Shown here in pieces: positions 36,243 to 45,060 of a DNA stretch of 64,000 nt; the stretch's first letter is position 1; each line of letters begins with the position of its first letter. A program made the position numbers and the translations under genes. The notes beneath the pieces were generated by a model. The model was not told the DNA's origin, did no database searches, and saw nothing but the letters and a program-made list of their open reading frames with translations. Source of the DNA: Hadesarchaea archaeon (GTDB lineage Archaea > Hadarchaeota > Hadarchaeia > Hadarchaeales > Hadarchaeaceae); contig JAPDJH010000005.1 of assembly GCA_029259175.1 (NCBI GenBank), positions 57,913 to 121,912 on the forward strand, written 5' to 3'.

Positions 36243-37618
36243 TTTTTACCCTCCATTATTTTTCCCGCAGCCTCAACGAATCGATCCAGATCTCTTTTGC
36301 TGTGAACCTCTGTGGAGCAAATCAGCTCTGATTCTCCAAGTTCTGGAAACTCGCTGACTAGAATATGGCCTCCGTGGATGTTTTCCTGGAGCAGCTTCTG
36401 GTTGAAATCGCGCATCGTTCCCCCATCTACGCGCCTCAAAACAAACTCGTTGAAATGAAATGCGTGAAAAGCGGGTGCATCCAACCCTTCGATTTCCGCA
36501 AGTCGTTTCATTAAATAGTGCGCGTTCGCCATGGAAATCGATGCCACCGTTTTCAGGCCTTCGGGGCCCATGCTTGCAAGATATGCGGCGGCAGCAATCG
36601 CACAAAGAGCCTCGTTCGAGCAAACGTTGGACGTCGCTCGCTCGCGCCGAATGTGTTGCTCACGTGTTTGAAGAACCATGCAAAACGCTCGCTCGTCACC
36701 ATCCAAGGTTGAAGCCATCCCTATCAGGCGCCCAGGCATCTGGCGTACCAACTTCATATCGTTCCGGCAAGCAAAAATTCCCAAAGAGGGGCCACCAAAA
36801 CTGGGTGACTGGCCCAACGGCTGGCCCTCACCCACCACCATATCGGCTCCATATTCGCCCGGTGGTTTGAACAAAGCCAACGAAATCGGGTTTACCCCAA
36901 CAATGAATAAAGCGCCGGCACGGTGTGTGAGGTCAGAAATCTCATCCACTTGTTCTTCCAAAAAGCCGAGATAGCTGGGATTCTCGATATACACGCCCGC
37001 CACATCTTCGCTCAAAACGTTTCGGAGGTGATCCAAATCTATTTGGCCGGAGTTGGGGTCCTGATTGATTTCATCTACTCTCATTCCAATCCCTTCGCAG
37101 TAATTTTGGAGGACCGATCTTCTTTCCGGAGAAATGAAATGGGGAACTAAAAACCGTCTGCGGCCAGTAACTCGGCAGGACATCAAAGCTGCTTCGCCAA
37201 GGGCTGTAGCCCAGTCATACATAGAAGCGTTCACGACTTCTAGTCCAATGAGTTCTGCGACGAGACTCTGATATTCGAAAAGGGCCTGCAGCAATCCCTG
37301 ACTGGCTTCTGACTGGTAGGGGGTGTAAGCTGTGAGAAATTCTCCACGTTGCGTGATATACTTCACATGAGCGGGCACGTAATGGAACCAGCACCCGCCA
37401 CCGAGAAAAATTGGTATTTCGCCTTGGTACCGGTTTTTGCTCAAAACACGCCTGAGATGCCACAAGGTTTCCTGTTCAGACAGAGGAGGGGACAAATTCA
37501 GTCTGTCTGTCCTGAACTCTGGAGGGATATCTCGAAATAGCTCATCTACACTATCGATTCCCAATTCCTTTAACATTTCTTTAAGCAGGAAAGAGTTCGG
37601 GACGAAGCGGTGGCCCAT
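36239..37618 (-). CDS. gcvPA: Glycine dehydrogenase (decarboxylating) subunit 1
   Basis: 459 residues, the N-terminal-type half of split P-protein (FLGGGCWFHYVPAHVKYITQRGEFLTAYTPYQSEASQGLLQALFEYQ). It lacks the PLP lysine and partners GcvPB. GGPSLGIFACRNDMKLVRQMPGRLIG is family-typical. It follows gcvH by nine bases. Confidence 0.96.
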   Translation of the reverse strand: MGHRFVPNSFLLKEMLKELGIDSVDELFRDIPPEFRTDRLNLSPPLSEQETLWHLRRVLSKNRYQGEIPIFLGGGCWFHYVPAHVKYITQRGEFLTAYTPYQSEASQGLLQALFEYQSLVAELIGLEVVNASMYDWATALGEAALMSCRVTGRRRFLVPHFISPERRSVLQNYCEGIGMRVDEINQDPNSGQIDLDHLRNVLSEDVAGVYIENPSYLGFLEEQVDEISDLTHRAGALFIVGVNPISLALFKPPGEYGADMVVGEGQPLGQSPSFGGPSLGIFACRNDMKLVRQMPGRLIGMASTLDGDERAFCMVLQTREQHIRRERATSNVCSNEALCAIAAAAYLASMGPEGLKTVASISMANAHYLMKRLAEIEGLDAPAFHAFHFNEFVLRRVDGGTMRDFNQKLLQENIHGGHILVSEFPELGESELICSTEVHSKRDLDRFVEAAGKIMEGKK

Positions 37619-37627
37619 ACCTATCAG

Positions 37628-38044
37628 CTATTCGAGGGTCTTAATGTACTCCGCGTAGGCTTTCGCGTCCATCAGATTCTTGAGTTCGGCTTCCAGTGCA
37701 CTGGGCTCCAGCACACATATCCAGCCCTCGTCGTAGGGGTTGGTGTTCAACAATTCAGGCTTGTCTCGAAGCGCCTCATTGACCTCTTTAACTACGCCGC
37801 TGAGAGGAGAATAGATCGCTGAAACAGCTTTGATGGACTCAGCAGCTCCCAGCTCCATCTCCTTGGATTTCGGCTCGGCCACTTGTTTTACTTGCTTACC
37901 GACTTCTGGAAGCTCCACATATACGACATCGCCCAGCTTGCTCTGGGCGTAATCCGTGATCCCCGTTCGCGCCACGTTGCCCTCGACTTTCACCCATTCG
38001 TGTTCTTTTGAATAGTATAAACCCTCGGGGATTTTGTATTCCAT
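37628..38044 (-). CDS. gcvH: Glycine cleavage system H protein
   Basis: 138 residues from the ATG at 38044, which has GGTGAG upstream; a second ATG six codons further up is less well placed. The lipoyl lysine lies in ESIKAVSAIYSPLSG. As carrier of the aminomethyl group it connects the P-protein with the T-protein. First gene of the gcvH-PA-PB unit. Confidence 0.95.
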   Translation of the reverse strand: MEYKIPEGLYYSKEHEWVKVEGNVARTGITDYAQSKLGDVVYVELPEVGKQVKQVAEPKSKEMELGAAESIKAVSAIYSPLSGVVKEVNEALRDKPELLNTNPYDEGWICVLEPSALEAELKNLMDAKAYAEYIKTLE

Positions 38045-38062
38045 TTTCTCACCAAATTCCAT

Positions 38063-38407
38063 TATCTCTCCGGTTTAAAAGCATGAAAGCGGGCTTTCAA
38101 CGCTACAAGACGGATGACTTGATTTCCTCGATCGCATTATCTTCGGATAGAAAACGCGCTACGGTCAGGAGTAAGATTATAGAGTATGTCTTCTTCTCGG
38201 TGCGAAATCAATCGCTGCTCCTCTTTCAGAGTTTCCAATTTTGTGGACAGTTGTAACGAGGATGGTTGTTGCTATGATTGGTACTTTATTATTCCTCAAA
38301 AGGAGAAAAAAGCCATACTGTTGCGACGCACCAGACACCAACCTTTCGCTTTAGCATGAGGTCGTCGAAGGACTTCGAAAGTATAAGGACAGCAGATGAG
38401 GAGATGT
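38063..38407. other. 345-nt region without a supported gene
   Basis: Between gcvH and the toxin gene. I see no convincing coding region, repeat or RNA. A 30-codon frame at 38264 (MVVAMIGTLLFLKRRKK start) has no family resemblance. CGAAAGTATAAGG at ~38377-38389 resembles a BRE-TATA promoter element on the plus strand but no gene follows it. Confidence 0.5.
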
Positions 38408-38701
38408 TCATTTCATCCAAGCCCGTTTGACATCAACAAGCTTCTCTTTTTTCAGCACATCGTATCCAAAGCGATGGCGCCCAACCCGAAGCCTGTAGTG
38501 GAATTCGGGGCCCTTCCATCGTTTGATGTCCACCCTTGGGCGCCCCATAAAAGGATTCCGACCGAGTTCTGCTAAGGCCTCCACACATCTTCGGGCTTGT
38601 TGGGGCGCGTGTGTCGCCACCGTTTCAAGGTATGATTGAACTTGCGGTCGAAGGGCGACTTTAAATCCCGAGGCGCTCCCTGAGTTCTTCGAGTAGGACA
38701 T
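38408..38701 (-). CDS. RelE/ParE-like toxin
   Basis: 97 residues. LRPQVQSYLETVATHAPQQARRCVEALAELGRNPFMGRPRVDIKRWKGPEFHYRLRVGRHRFGYDVLKKEKLVDVKRAW follows the RelE/ParE pattern (short helices then a sheet with basic residues, ending in a typical KRAW strand). The ATG at 38701 is the only plausible start, giving a 41-nt overlap with the antitoxin gene, with GAGGGAT just upstream. RNase/ribosome-dependent activity is inferred from family. Confidence 0.82.
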   Translation of the reverse strand: MSYSKNSGSASGFKVALRPQVQSYLETVATHAPQQARRCVEALAELGRNPFMGRPRVDIKRWKGPEFHYRLRVGRHRFGYDVLKKEKLVDVKRAWMK

Positions 38702-38888
38702 ATCCCTCTTCCTCCAGCGACCCGATATCCTCGGGCTTGGGAGGGCATCTGGGCAGGACGAGTTCCAGTATGCGGTTTTCTAGGATTCGCCTGATGATCG
38801 TGTCGTAGTCTTCGCCCTTCCGTCCAAAGCGTCGGAGGAGATCTCTGGTTTCGGGCCGGATGGCGATAGTCGTCAAGCGTTTTGGCAT
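38661..38888 (-). CDS. Antitoxin of a type II toxin-antitoxin pair
   Basis: 75 residues from the ATG at 38888 with GGTGA upstream; TTG and GTG codons at 38900 and 38897 are in frame but overlap that site. KRLTTIAIRPETRDLLRRFGRKGEDYDTIIRRIL resembles a ribbon-helix-helix/VapB-like N-terminus followed by an acidic tail (EEEGYVLLEELRERLG). TATAATATGATATAA tracts upstream are probable promoter and operator sequences. Confidence 0.8.
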   Translation of the reverse strand: MPKRLTTIAIRPETRDLLRRFGRKGEDYDTIIRRILENRILELVLPRCPPKPEDIGSLEEEGYVLLEELRERLGI

Positions 38889-38974
38889 TTTTTTCACCAA
38901 TTATATGTTGTTATAATATGATATAAGTGTTTCGAGGTCACAAATTGTCACCGCGATGGGCTAAAGTTTATAAA

Positions 38975-39000
38975 GAGCCACCAGTGAGATTTGAACCCAT
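38975..39000 (-). other. tRNA 3'-end remnant
   Basis: On the minus strand the sequence runs ATGGGTTCAAATCTCACTGGTGGCTC: a T-loop GTTCAAATC with an imperfect stem and an acceptor-like end. No matching 5' half occurs in the ~150 nt upstream. It may be a leftover of an integration at a tRNA gene, since a toxin-antitoxin pair and tRNA-Ser flank it. Confidence 0.5.
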
Positions 39001-39160
39001 GATTGGGGGTGTTCAAAAGGTTCCGGGTAATATTCGAGGAAGCCGAACTGAGAACGATTTTTGAGACGCTCTGAAGCAGGTCAGGCTATTCGCTTTTATT
39101 CTTTTGGTGTGGAGCTGCTAGCGAGGCGGCGAGTTGAAAGGCTTTTGACTTCAAGTTAAG

Positions 39161-39247
39161 CGCCGGGGAGGGGATTTGAACCCCTGCGACCCGCAAGGGT
39201 CACCAGATCTCGAGTCTGGCGCCTTACCTGGCTTGGCTACCCCGGCC
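39161..39247 (-). tRNA. tRNA-Ser (anticodon CGA)
   Basis: Class II tRNA on the minus strand: acceptor GCCGGGG/CCCCGGC, anticodon arm CCAGA-CTCGAGA-TCTGG (anticodon CGA), a long variable arm GACCCTTGCGGGTC, and T-arm GGGGTTCAAATCCCC. No CCA is encoded and there is no intron. 87 nt including the discriminator G. Confidence 0.95.
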
Positions 39248-39285
39248 CAATCATTAATCTTCACCGATACCGTCTAAAATCTAAC

Positions 39286-42200
39286 TCACAGCAGAAAATC
39301 TGCCAAGCTGGTTTGTCGCGACACGTCGCTTTCAAACATCGATTGGATATCGCGCTTCAACAACATGAGTCTCTGTTTCGTGTACTCGCTCACGCGATAT
39401 TCTTCAGCGAGCTTAAGCGCTACAGCCAAATATTTCTCTACTCCCCCGCGTGAAACCGTCAACACCAGTTTTCCGTTGCACCGCAAACATGTTCCCTTGA
39501 GGGGGATCCGACGATATTTCGCGTTGCAGTTGACGCATCGAATCTCCTGGGTGGAGAAGCTGCGGATGTTTCCCTTCATGTCCCGGATAAAGTGATGATC
39601 GATTACCAGCTCAGCAACGTGGTTAGGATCGACGGCCCTTATCCGCTCTGCCAGCTGCAACTGGGACTTCACTTTTTCCTCCATTGTTTCCAGCATCTTG
39701 TAGCGCGTCTCCAACGGGCCTCGCGCAATATCCGATGTGTCCATAGTGAATCCAAATCCACATGTCTCCTTATCTGAACCGAGCCGTTTTTTTGCAGTCT
39801 CCATAATCTCCTCTATCTCGGCTGGAAGCGCATAGCGCTCAGCATGTTGGTAGAACTCCAAAGGATAGCGAAACATTATGTCCATGTTGTGTGCTTGCTT
39901 GTCTATCTCATTTGGATTCAAGTGAACGCTGAGCAGAAGAGGCGCATCCATGCGTCCTCCCCGCGAAGAGGGGAGAAAGCGCTTGCTGAAGTTCAGAAGC
40001 GCGTCTAGTAACAGCATCACACAGTCCTCATCGCCGTCGCAATCACGTCGTTTCGCGGCGTGAAAGAACGGGTGCGCAAAACACACGTTGGCGGGAGTGA
40101 ATCCGATTATTCGGCCCACCATGCCCACCGAGGTGTGGGGGGCCAAAGCAAGAACCAGATGCCCGAGCAGATTTTCTTTTCTTTCGGCCCGATAGTAGGC
40201 AGGCAACCCATACAGTTTTTCCAACAACTCGTCAACAAAACGGGAGACCCGAAGCAGATACTCGGCGCATTTTTCCGAGATGATCACATCTTGAACTTTT
40301 AGTTCTACAACTTGATCCTCTCTTTCAAGGGGCTCGCCATAGATATCCGTTTCGTACCCCAGTTCTTTCAATCTCCCAACCGAAACTCCGATCTCGCGCG
40401 GACGGAAGTGAGTAAGAGGAGCATTGGTCGCATCGAATCTGCTCGTGCCATCCTTGAACACATATACTCCGTGTTTCGCTCGCAGAATACCCTTTTCCAA
40501 AGGCTCGGGGATTTTGTAGTCGCTCGACATTCCCTGTACTCCTTTTACCAGTCCTGGTGGCTTCTCCCCCAAACGAACCGCCGCTTGTTTGAGAATCTCT
40601 GCTATATTGATTTCTTTCTCCACGTAATACCGCAGGCTCTGATTGTGTTCTTTACATTTTTCGGTGGTGAAAATTTGATGGCACTTCGGACAGCGCCGAA
40701 CGTACTTTCCCTCACCGCCACAGTTTGGACACCGTTTAGACGATATGGCTGCACCGCACCGTTCGCATTCCAGCAACGCGATCTCCACTTTGACTTTTCC
40801 AACGCTAGCTGCCTCAACCACGTTGCGCATCCTTCCCCCCGCATGCCCAACAGGGAATAACACATGCACCGGAGGCCGCATCTCCCTCGGTTTGGCCTTC
40901 TCGGGGCGCCCCATTCTGGCACCTATAAAGGTGCCTCCTCGCTTTCGAAGCGGAATCCCGGAAAGCTCGCTTAGAACCATCAGCACATCGGCCGAGTGTG
41001 TTTCCCGTATTTTAGTCTCGAGTTTCTCGGAAGACAGTTTTCCGTCCACAATCAATCCCAGCGACACGCACAGCGGGAGCGCGTGTTCACGAATCACCAC
41101 CTCCGCATTCTCAACCTTATGTGGAACTCCTATTTCCTCAAGCAAACGTTTGGGAGAGTCCGCCACAGTGACTCGGAGTTCTGCTAACCGATTCGCCTCA
41201 AAACGCGGAGTCCCAGTCGCGAGCCAGCGTGCTAATTCTACTAGCTCTTCAACAGAAAGCTGCTCATAATAGTACGTGTACGCAGGATGAAGCGGCACTC
41301 CAAGCTTTTTGCTGATCTCTAACGCTAGCTCTGGCGGTGGAGGGGGAAACGGAGGTCTCAAAAATTGAGAGATATCGTGATCAAAGGCGTTGTCCTTCAT
41401 CGCTTTTTCGACTTCCTGTGCCCACCACTCCTCACAATATCCTGGAGGCATCAGCGGGTGATTGTTCTCCAGAAATTCTCCGTAGCCAACCAGCATATCG
41501 CCCAAATACAGGATCTCCCTAACTCTCGATTTCAGCCGACGTGCCTCTTCCGCGTTGTTTATTCGGAGTACCGATCCATCGTCAAGTTTAACGAGTGGCC
41601 CTTCTATCCAATCCACCGAAGCTGCGATTCCTCCCTTACCCGGACGCTCCAATTTGAGCTGTGTGCCTATTGCGATGAAATCGTCGCAAAGCACCATGGT
41701 CGCCGGATTGATGCCAATAGCGGAAATTCCGGTATTCCTAGACCGGCCATATCTCAATCGGAATCCGCCACGCTTTCCAAGCCCGTCCAATCCCGGATGA
41801 GAAAACACCGGCCGGCCAGCAATCACTTCATCCAGATACTTGTCCGGCTTCCGGAAGAGCTCCTTTGCTTCTTCAGCTTCTTTTACTTGGAGCTCTGGCA
41901 GCCAAGACCAGCCCGAGAGCTTCAAGCTGTCCACGTATTTCATGACCTTGGGGATCTTCTGAAGTAATCCGTCCACAAGAGCGAGGATTGCTCCTCCCCG
42001 CAAGTAGTTGTGCTCCACTCGGTCCAAGTTTCTGTACGCGTTCACTTCGGTGGGAGGATCAGAAGGCTCGCCCGTAACCTCCACTGGCAGGTTCCATATG
42101 AGCTTCCGAATCTCGTCCGATGAGGGGATATACTGGCCGGGCGCTGTGGTGGTCTTGTAAAGCTCGATCTCTTCCACATAGCGCTCTACTTCTTCCTCGG

Positions 42201-42735
42201 TGGGATGGTAAGGGTCTAGATGAAGTTTTCGTCTAACGAAATCTGCAATAAGGATGGAGAGTGCCGCCGCCGTTCCTCCGGCTGCTCGGATTGGACTGGC
42301 CAAATATAGTGCCAAGTACTGGCTGGTTCCAAAGCGCTTTTGCTGCACGTCTTCATAGTTGCGTTTTATTTTCACGGCTGTAATGCCCTCGAGGGGGGCA
42401 ACAACTATGCCCTCTGTAAGAATCGCTAGAGCTGTCCGAATGGCCTGCTCGGCTGCTTTTTCCTTTTCCATGTTGCCGAACCTACCATCCACAATCATCT
42501 CCGCGATTTTGAACGCCAGTTCTTCGCGGTCTTTTATTTCCGACTCAAGCTCCTGAATCACCTTTGCCACTCCGGGAGGACCGACCAGCTGCTCTACACG
42601 CTCGCTCAGATCTCCAGCAGGAGGGATTTCGGGGAACAACTCTGGATCGTACCCCATTGCTCTGGCCTTCTTAGCGATTTCGTACGCCTCTTCCACTTTT
42701 CGCTTTATCTGCTCGGCATAGGCGCTCTTTTCCAT
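39286..42735 (-). CDS. polC: DNA polymerase D (family D) large subunit DP2
   Basis: 1149 residues, typical for DP2 and without intein. It is the catalytic subunit of the replicative polymerase of euryarchaea and several other archaeal groups. Visible: HPFFHAAKRRDCDGDEDCVMLLLD with the catalytic acidic residues, zinc modules CERCGAAISSKRCPNC and CVNCNAKYRRIPLKGTCLRC, and a C-terminal PCNA-interacting peptide QTSLADFL followed by one Leu at the very end. Overlaps the HAD gene by one base. It is the last gene of a replication island that runs MCM-Gins23-Orc1-DP1-HAD-DP2 on the minus strand. Confidence 0.97.
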   Translation of the reverse strand: MEKSAYAEQIKRKVEEAYEIAKKARAMGYDPELFPEIPPAGDLSERVEQLVGPPGVAKVIQELESEIKDREELAFKIAEMIVDGRFGNMEKEKAAEQAIRTALAILTEGIVVAPLEGITAVKIKRNYEDVQQKRFGTSQYLALYLASPIRAAGGTAAALSILIADFVRRKLHLDPYHPTEEEVERYVEEIELYKTTTAPGQYIPSSDEIRKLIWNLPVEVTGEPSDPPTEVNAYRNLDRVEHNYLRGGAILALVDGLLQKIPKVMKYVDSLKLSGWSWLPELQVKEAEEAKELFRKPDKYLDEVIAGRPVFSHPGLDGLGKRGGFRLRYGRSRNTGISAIGINPATMVLCDDFIAIGTQLKLERPGKGGIAASVDWIEGPLVKLDDGSVLRINNAEEARRLKSRVREILYLGDMLVGYGEFLENNHPLMPPGYCEEWWAQEVEKAMKDNAFDHDISQFLRPPFPPPPPELALEISKKLGVPLHPAYTYYYEQLSVEELVELARWLATGTPRFEANRLAELRVTVADSPKRLLEEIGVPHKVENAEVVIREHALPLCVSLGLIVDGKLSSEKLETKIRETHSADVLMVLSELSGIPLRKRGGTFIGARMGRPEKAKPREMRPPVHVLFPVGHAGGRMRNVVEAASVGKVKVEIALLECERCGAAISSKRCPNCGGEGKYVRRCPKCHQIFTTEKCKEHNQSLRYYVEKEINIAEILKQAAVRLGEKPPGLVKGVQGMSSDYKIPEPLEKGILRAKHGVYVFKDGTSRFDATNAPLTHFRPREIGVSVGRLKELGYETDIYGEPLEREDQVVELKVQDVIISEKCAEYLLRVSRFVDELLEKLYGLPAYYRAERKENLLGHLVLALAPHTSVGMVGRIIGFTPANVCFAHPFFHAAKRRDCDGDEDCVMLLLDALLNFSKRFLPSSRGGRMDAPLLLSVHLNPNEIDKQAHNMDIMFRYPLEFYQHAERYALPAEIEEIMETAKKRLGSDKETCGFGFTMDTSDIARGPLETRYKMLETMEEKVKSQLQLAERIRAVDPNHVAELVIDHHFIRDMKGNIRSFSTQEIRCVNCNAKYRRIPLKGTCLRCNGKLVLTVSRGGVEKYLAVALKLAEEYRVSEYTKQRLMLLKRDIQSMFESDVSRQTSLADFLL

Positions 42736-43517
42736 CAGTTCACCACCTCGGCCAAGTTGTTGAAAACAAAGTCCGGCTTCATGCTCGATTTTGCCAGATC
42801 AGCTCTCCGCGTAACACCGCTCAGAACCAGTATAGACCGCACGCCCAGCTTTCTGGCAGCCACGATATCGGTGTCCAGACGATCCCCAATCACAACTGTC
42901 TCCTTTTTTCTAACACCGGCAATCCGGAGTCCCAACTCCAACATATAGGTAGAAGGTTTGCCTATGATAATGTCTGGCTCTCGACCAGTACACCCGCTTA
43001 TGGCCCCGATCACGGCGCCCGCGCCCGGCATCAGACCCTTCTCCGTCGGATAAGTCCTGTCGGCGTTAGTGGCAACGAAACGAGCACCCGCAAATAAAGC
43101 GCGTGCCGCCAAAGCGATTTTAGCATAGGTGAGCTTCCGATCCAATCCAACCACCAAGCAATTCGCCTGCTCGGGGGTTCTCGTCATTCGCACTTTGGCC
43201 GCGCGCAACTCGTTGATCAGACCCCTTTCTCCTACTGGAAAAACCGTGGCTCGCTTCATTCGTTTGAGATACAAAGCTACAGCGTACGCAGAAGTTATTA
43301 TCTCGGAGCGATCGGCGTAAACCCCCATTCTACGAAGCTTCTTAACATAAGCATCCCTGTCCAGAGTCGCGTTATTTGTTGTGAACAATACCTTTCCAAT
43401 CTTTTCTCGAAGCCTCTCAATTACCGGTCCCGGACGACCGATAGGGCGTTCTCCTTTGTACAATACGCCATCCATATCCAAGAACACCAGTTTTACATCA
43501 TCAAGCGGTCGGGGCAA
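42735..43517 (-). CDS. HAD-superfamily phosphatase (NagD/HAD-IIA type)
   Basis: 260 residues with the four HAD motifs: FLDMDGVLY (nucleophile Asp), FTTNNATL, the lysine in IIGKPSTYM and VVIGDRLDTDIVAARKLG. The substrate is not evident. It overlaps DP1 by 17 bases and DP2 by one, so it is wedged inside the replication island, perhaps only for expression reasons. Confidence 0.9.
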   Translation of the reverse strand: MPRPLDDVKLVFLDMDGVLYKGERPIGRPGPVIERLREKIGKVLFTTNNATLDRDAYVKKLRRMGVYADRSEIITSAYAVALYLKRMKRATVFPVGERGLINELRAAKVRMTRTPEQANCLVVGLDRKLTYAKIALAARALFAGARFVATNADRTYPTEKGLMPGAGAVIGAISGCTGREPDIIIGKPSTYMLELGLRIAGVRKKETVVIGDRLDTDIVAARKLGVRSILVLSGVTRRADLAKSSMKPDFVFNNLAEVVN

Positions 43518-45060
43518 AATTCATCACCACCAGTTCATGTGTTTGTAAATCAAATACTGGCACATAACCAGGAGTGGGATCTATACCCATTTTCTGCATG
43601 TACTGTGTCTTGGCCTGAAAAGTTGCCGAATTGACCACTGTTATATTGCGATATGTCTCCGCTCCAAATCTATGGACGTGGCCGCAGTGGAAAACATCCG
43701 GAATTTCGTCTATCACCATCAAATCCTCGGGTTCGGGAGCGATTGCCGTCCTACCTCCGTAAATTGGTGCGAGGTGTCTGCGCTTTAAGAGCTCAATCAT
43801 TGGTTTGGTTGGATGAAGTCTGGAAAGACCGGGAACAGCCGGAATCAGATCATCAAAACTTCTCCCATGATACAGAAGGAAATACACCCCATCTAGGGAA
43901 ATGAGCGAAGGATTGCCAAGCATGTGAAATCCGCGTTCATATAGCGGTGCAGCAATATCTTCGGGGATCGCCGGCTGCGGCTCCGAGGGTCTAGCAGCGT
44001 CGTGGTTTCCAGGAATGATAATGACCTCGATATGCTCGGGAATCTGGGAAAGCAACTCGGCTGCCGCCCCATACTGTTTGTATATGTCGTGGATTAGGAG
44101 TTCGCTTTGTTGTTCGGGATAAACTCCTATCCCATCGACCACGTCTCCAGCGATTATCACGTATTTTACTCTGCTCGCCAGTTCGCGCTTGGATTCTCCC
44201 CCTTCTTCTCCGCGCAGCCATCGGACGAAACGGTAAAACAGGTTTTCTAAGAATTGCTCACTCCCGATGTGCAGATCGGAAATCATAACGGCACAAAACG
44301 GCTCTTCTGCTCTCCGCCGCTCACGCTGAAATGGAATGCCCGGCCAAAAAATATCGCGCGCAAATACGGTAGATCTGCCACGAGACGCCTTTTGACCCAC
44401 TACCCCTATCACCTCGTCAACAACCACGCGCTCTGCTTTCATGTGCAGTTCTTTGTCTTGTTTTCGCCTTGGAACGATGACCGTGGCTGTTGCACCTGTG
44501 GGATCCTCCAGCTCTATAAACACCGTGCCGGTGGACGGCTGTCGTTTTGAAGCGACCATCCCTATAATGGCCACTTCCTCGTGTTCCGAACGGCTGGGGA
44601 GGCCAGAAAGAGACATAGCAGCTTCGAGGCCTATACGAGCTCTCAGTATTTCAGCCAACTTGCGAAAACGGTCATTGAACAATTTGACAAAATCCTCTAT
44701 CTGTCCCTTTGAGTAGCTCTTACTGGTGATGTCCTTTAGAACTTTGATTTTGCCTTTGTACTCGGCCGCCAAAGGTTTGAACTTTTTGTGGGTGAGCTCA
44801 GAAGGCTTGAATTCGACCGACGGATGCTCGACCTCGGGCTGCGCTTTCTCCTCCATGACAGATACGGAACCCTTCTCCAGAATCTGTCGAATCAAATCGG
44901 ACGTTACCAGAAAGGGCTTGTGCTGGGTGCTTATCAGAGCGCCCAACACATGGTCGGCCAAAGCGTCGGAGTTGGGGTGGGTCTGCAAAAACTCCAATGC
45001 GTCCTTGGTGAGTTGCATTTCAGCATCGGCAAATTTCTTGACGAGCTCACCAATTTCCAC
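43501..45060 (-). CDS. polB: DNA polymerase D small subunit DP1
   Basis: 519 residues. An N-terminal helical region (~1-130) is followed by an OB-fold (TVFIELEDPTGATATVIV) and a calcineurin-like phosphoesterase domain with intact metal motifs DLHIGSE, GDVVDG, GNHDAARP and GHVHRFG. In PolD this domain is the 3'-5' proofreading exonuclease, and the motifs suggest it is active. Overlaps Orc1 by 14 bases. Confidence 0.96.
   Translation of the reverse strand: MEIGELVKKFADAEMQLTKDALEFLQTHPNSDALADHVLGALISTQHKPFLVTSDLIRQILEKGSVSVMEEKAQPEVEHPSVEFKPSELTHKKFKPLAAEYKGKIKVLKDITSKSYSKGQIEDFVKLFNDRFRKLAEILRARIGLEAAMSLSGLPSRSEHEEVAIIGMVASKRQPSTGTVFIELEDPTGATATVIVPRRKQDKELHMKAERVVVDEVIGVVGQKASRGRSTVFARDIFWPGIPFQRERRRAEEPFCAVMISDLHIGSEQFLENLFYRFVRWLRGEEGGESKRELASRVKYVIIAGDVVDGIGVYPEQQSELLIHDIYKQYGAAAELLSQIPEHIEVIIIPGNHDAARPSEPQPAIPEDIAAPLYERGFHMLGNPSLISLDGVYFLLYHGRSFDDLIPAVPGLSRLHPTKPMIELLKRRHLAPIYGGRTAIAPEPEDLMVIDEIPDVFHCGHVHRFGAETYRNITVVNSATFQAKTQYMQKMGIDPTPGYVPVFDLQTHELVVMNFAPTA

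Noticed and set aside
38264..38356. 30-codon plus-strand frame in the gcvH-toxin gap
   Set aside because: No ribosome site of note, no relatives recognised, too short to support.
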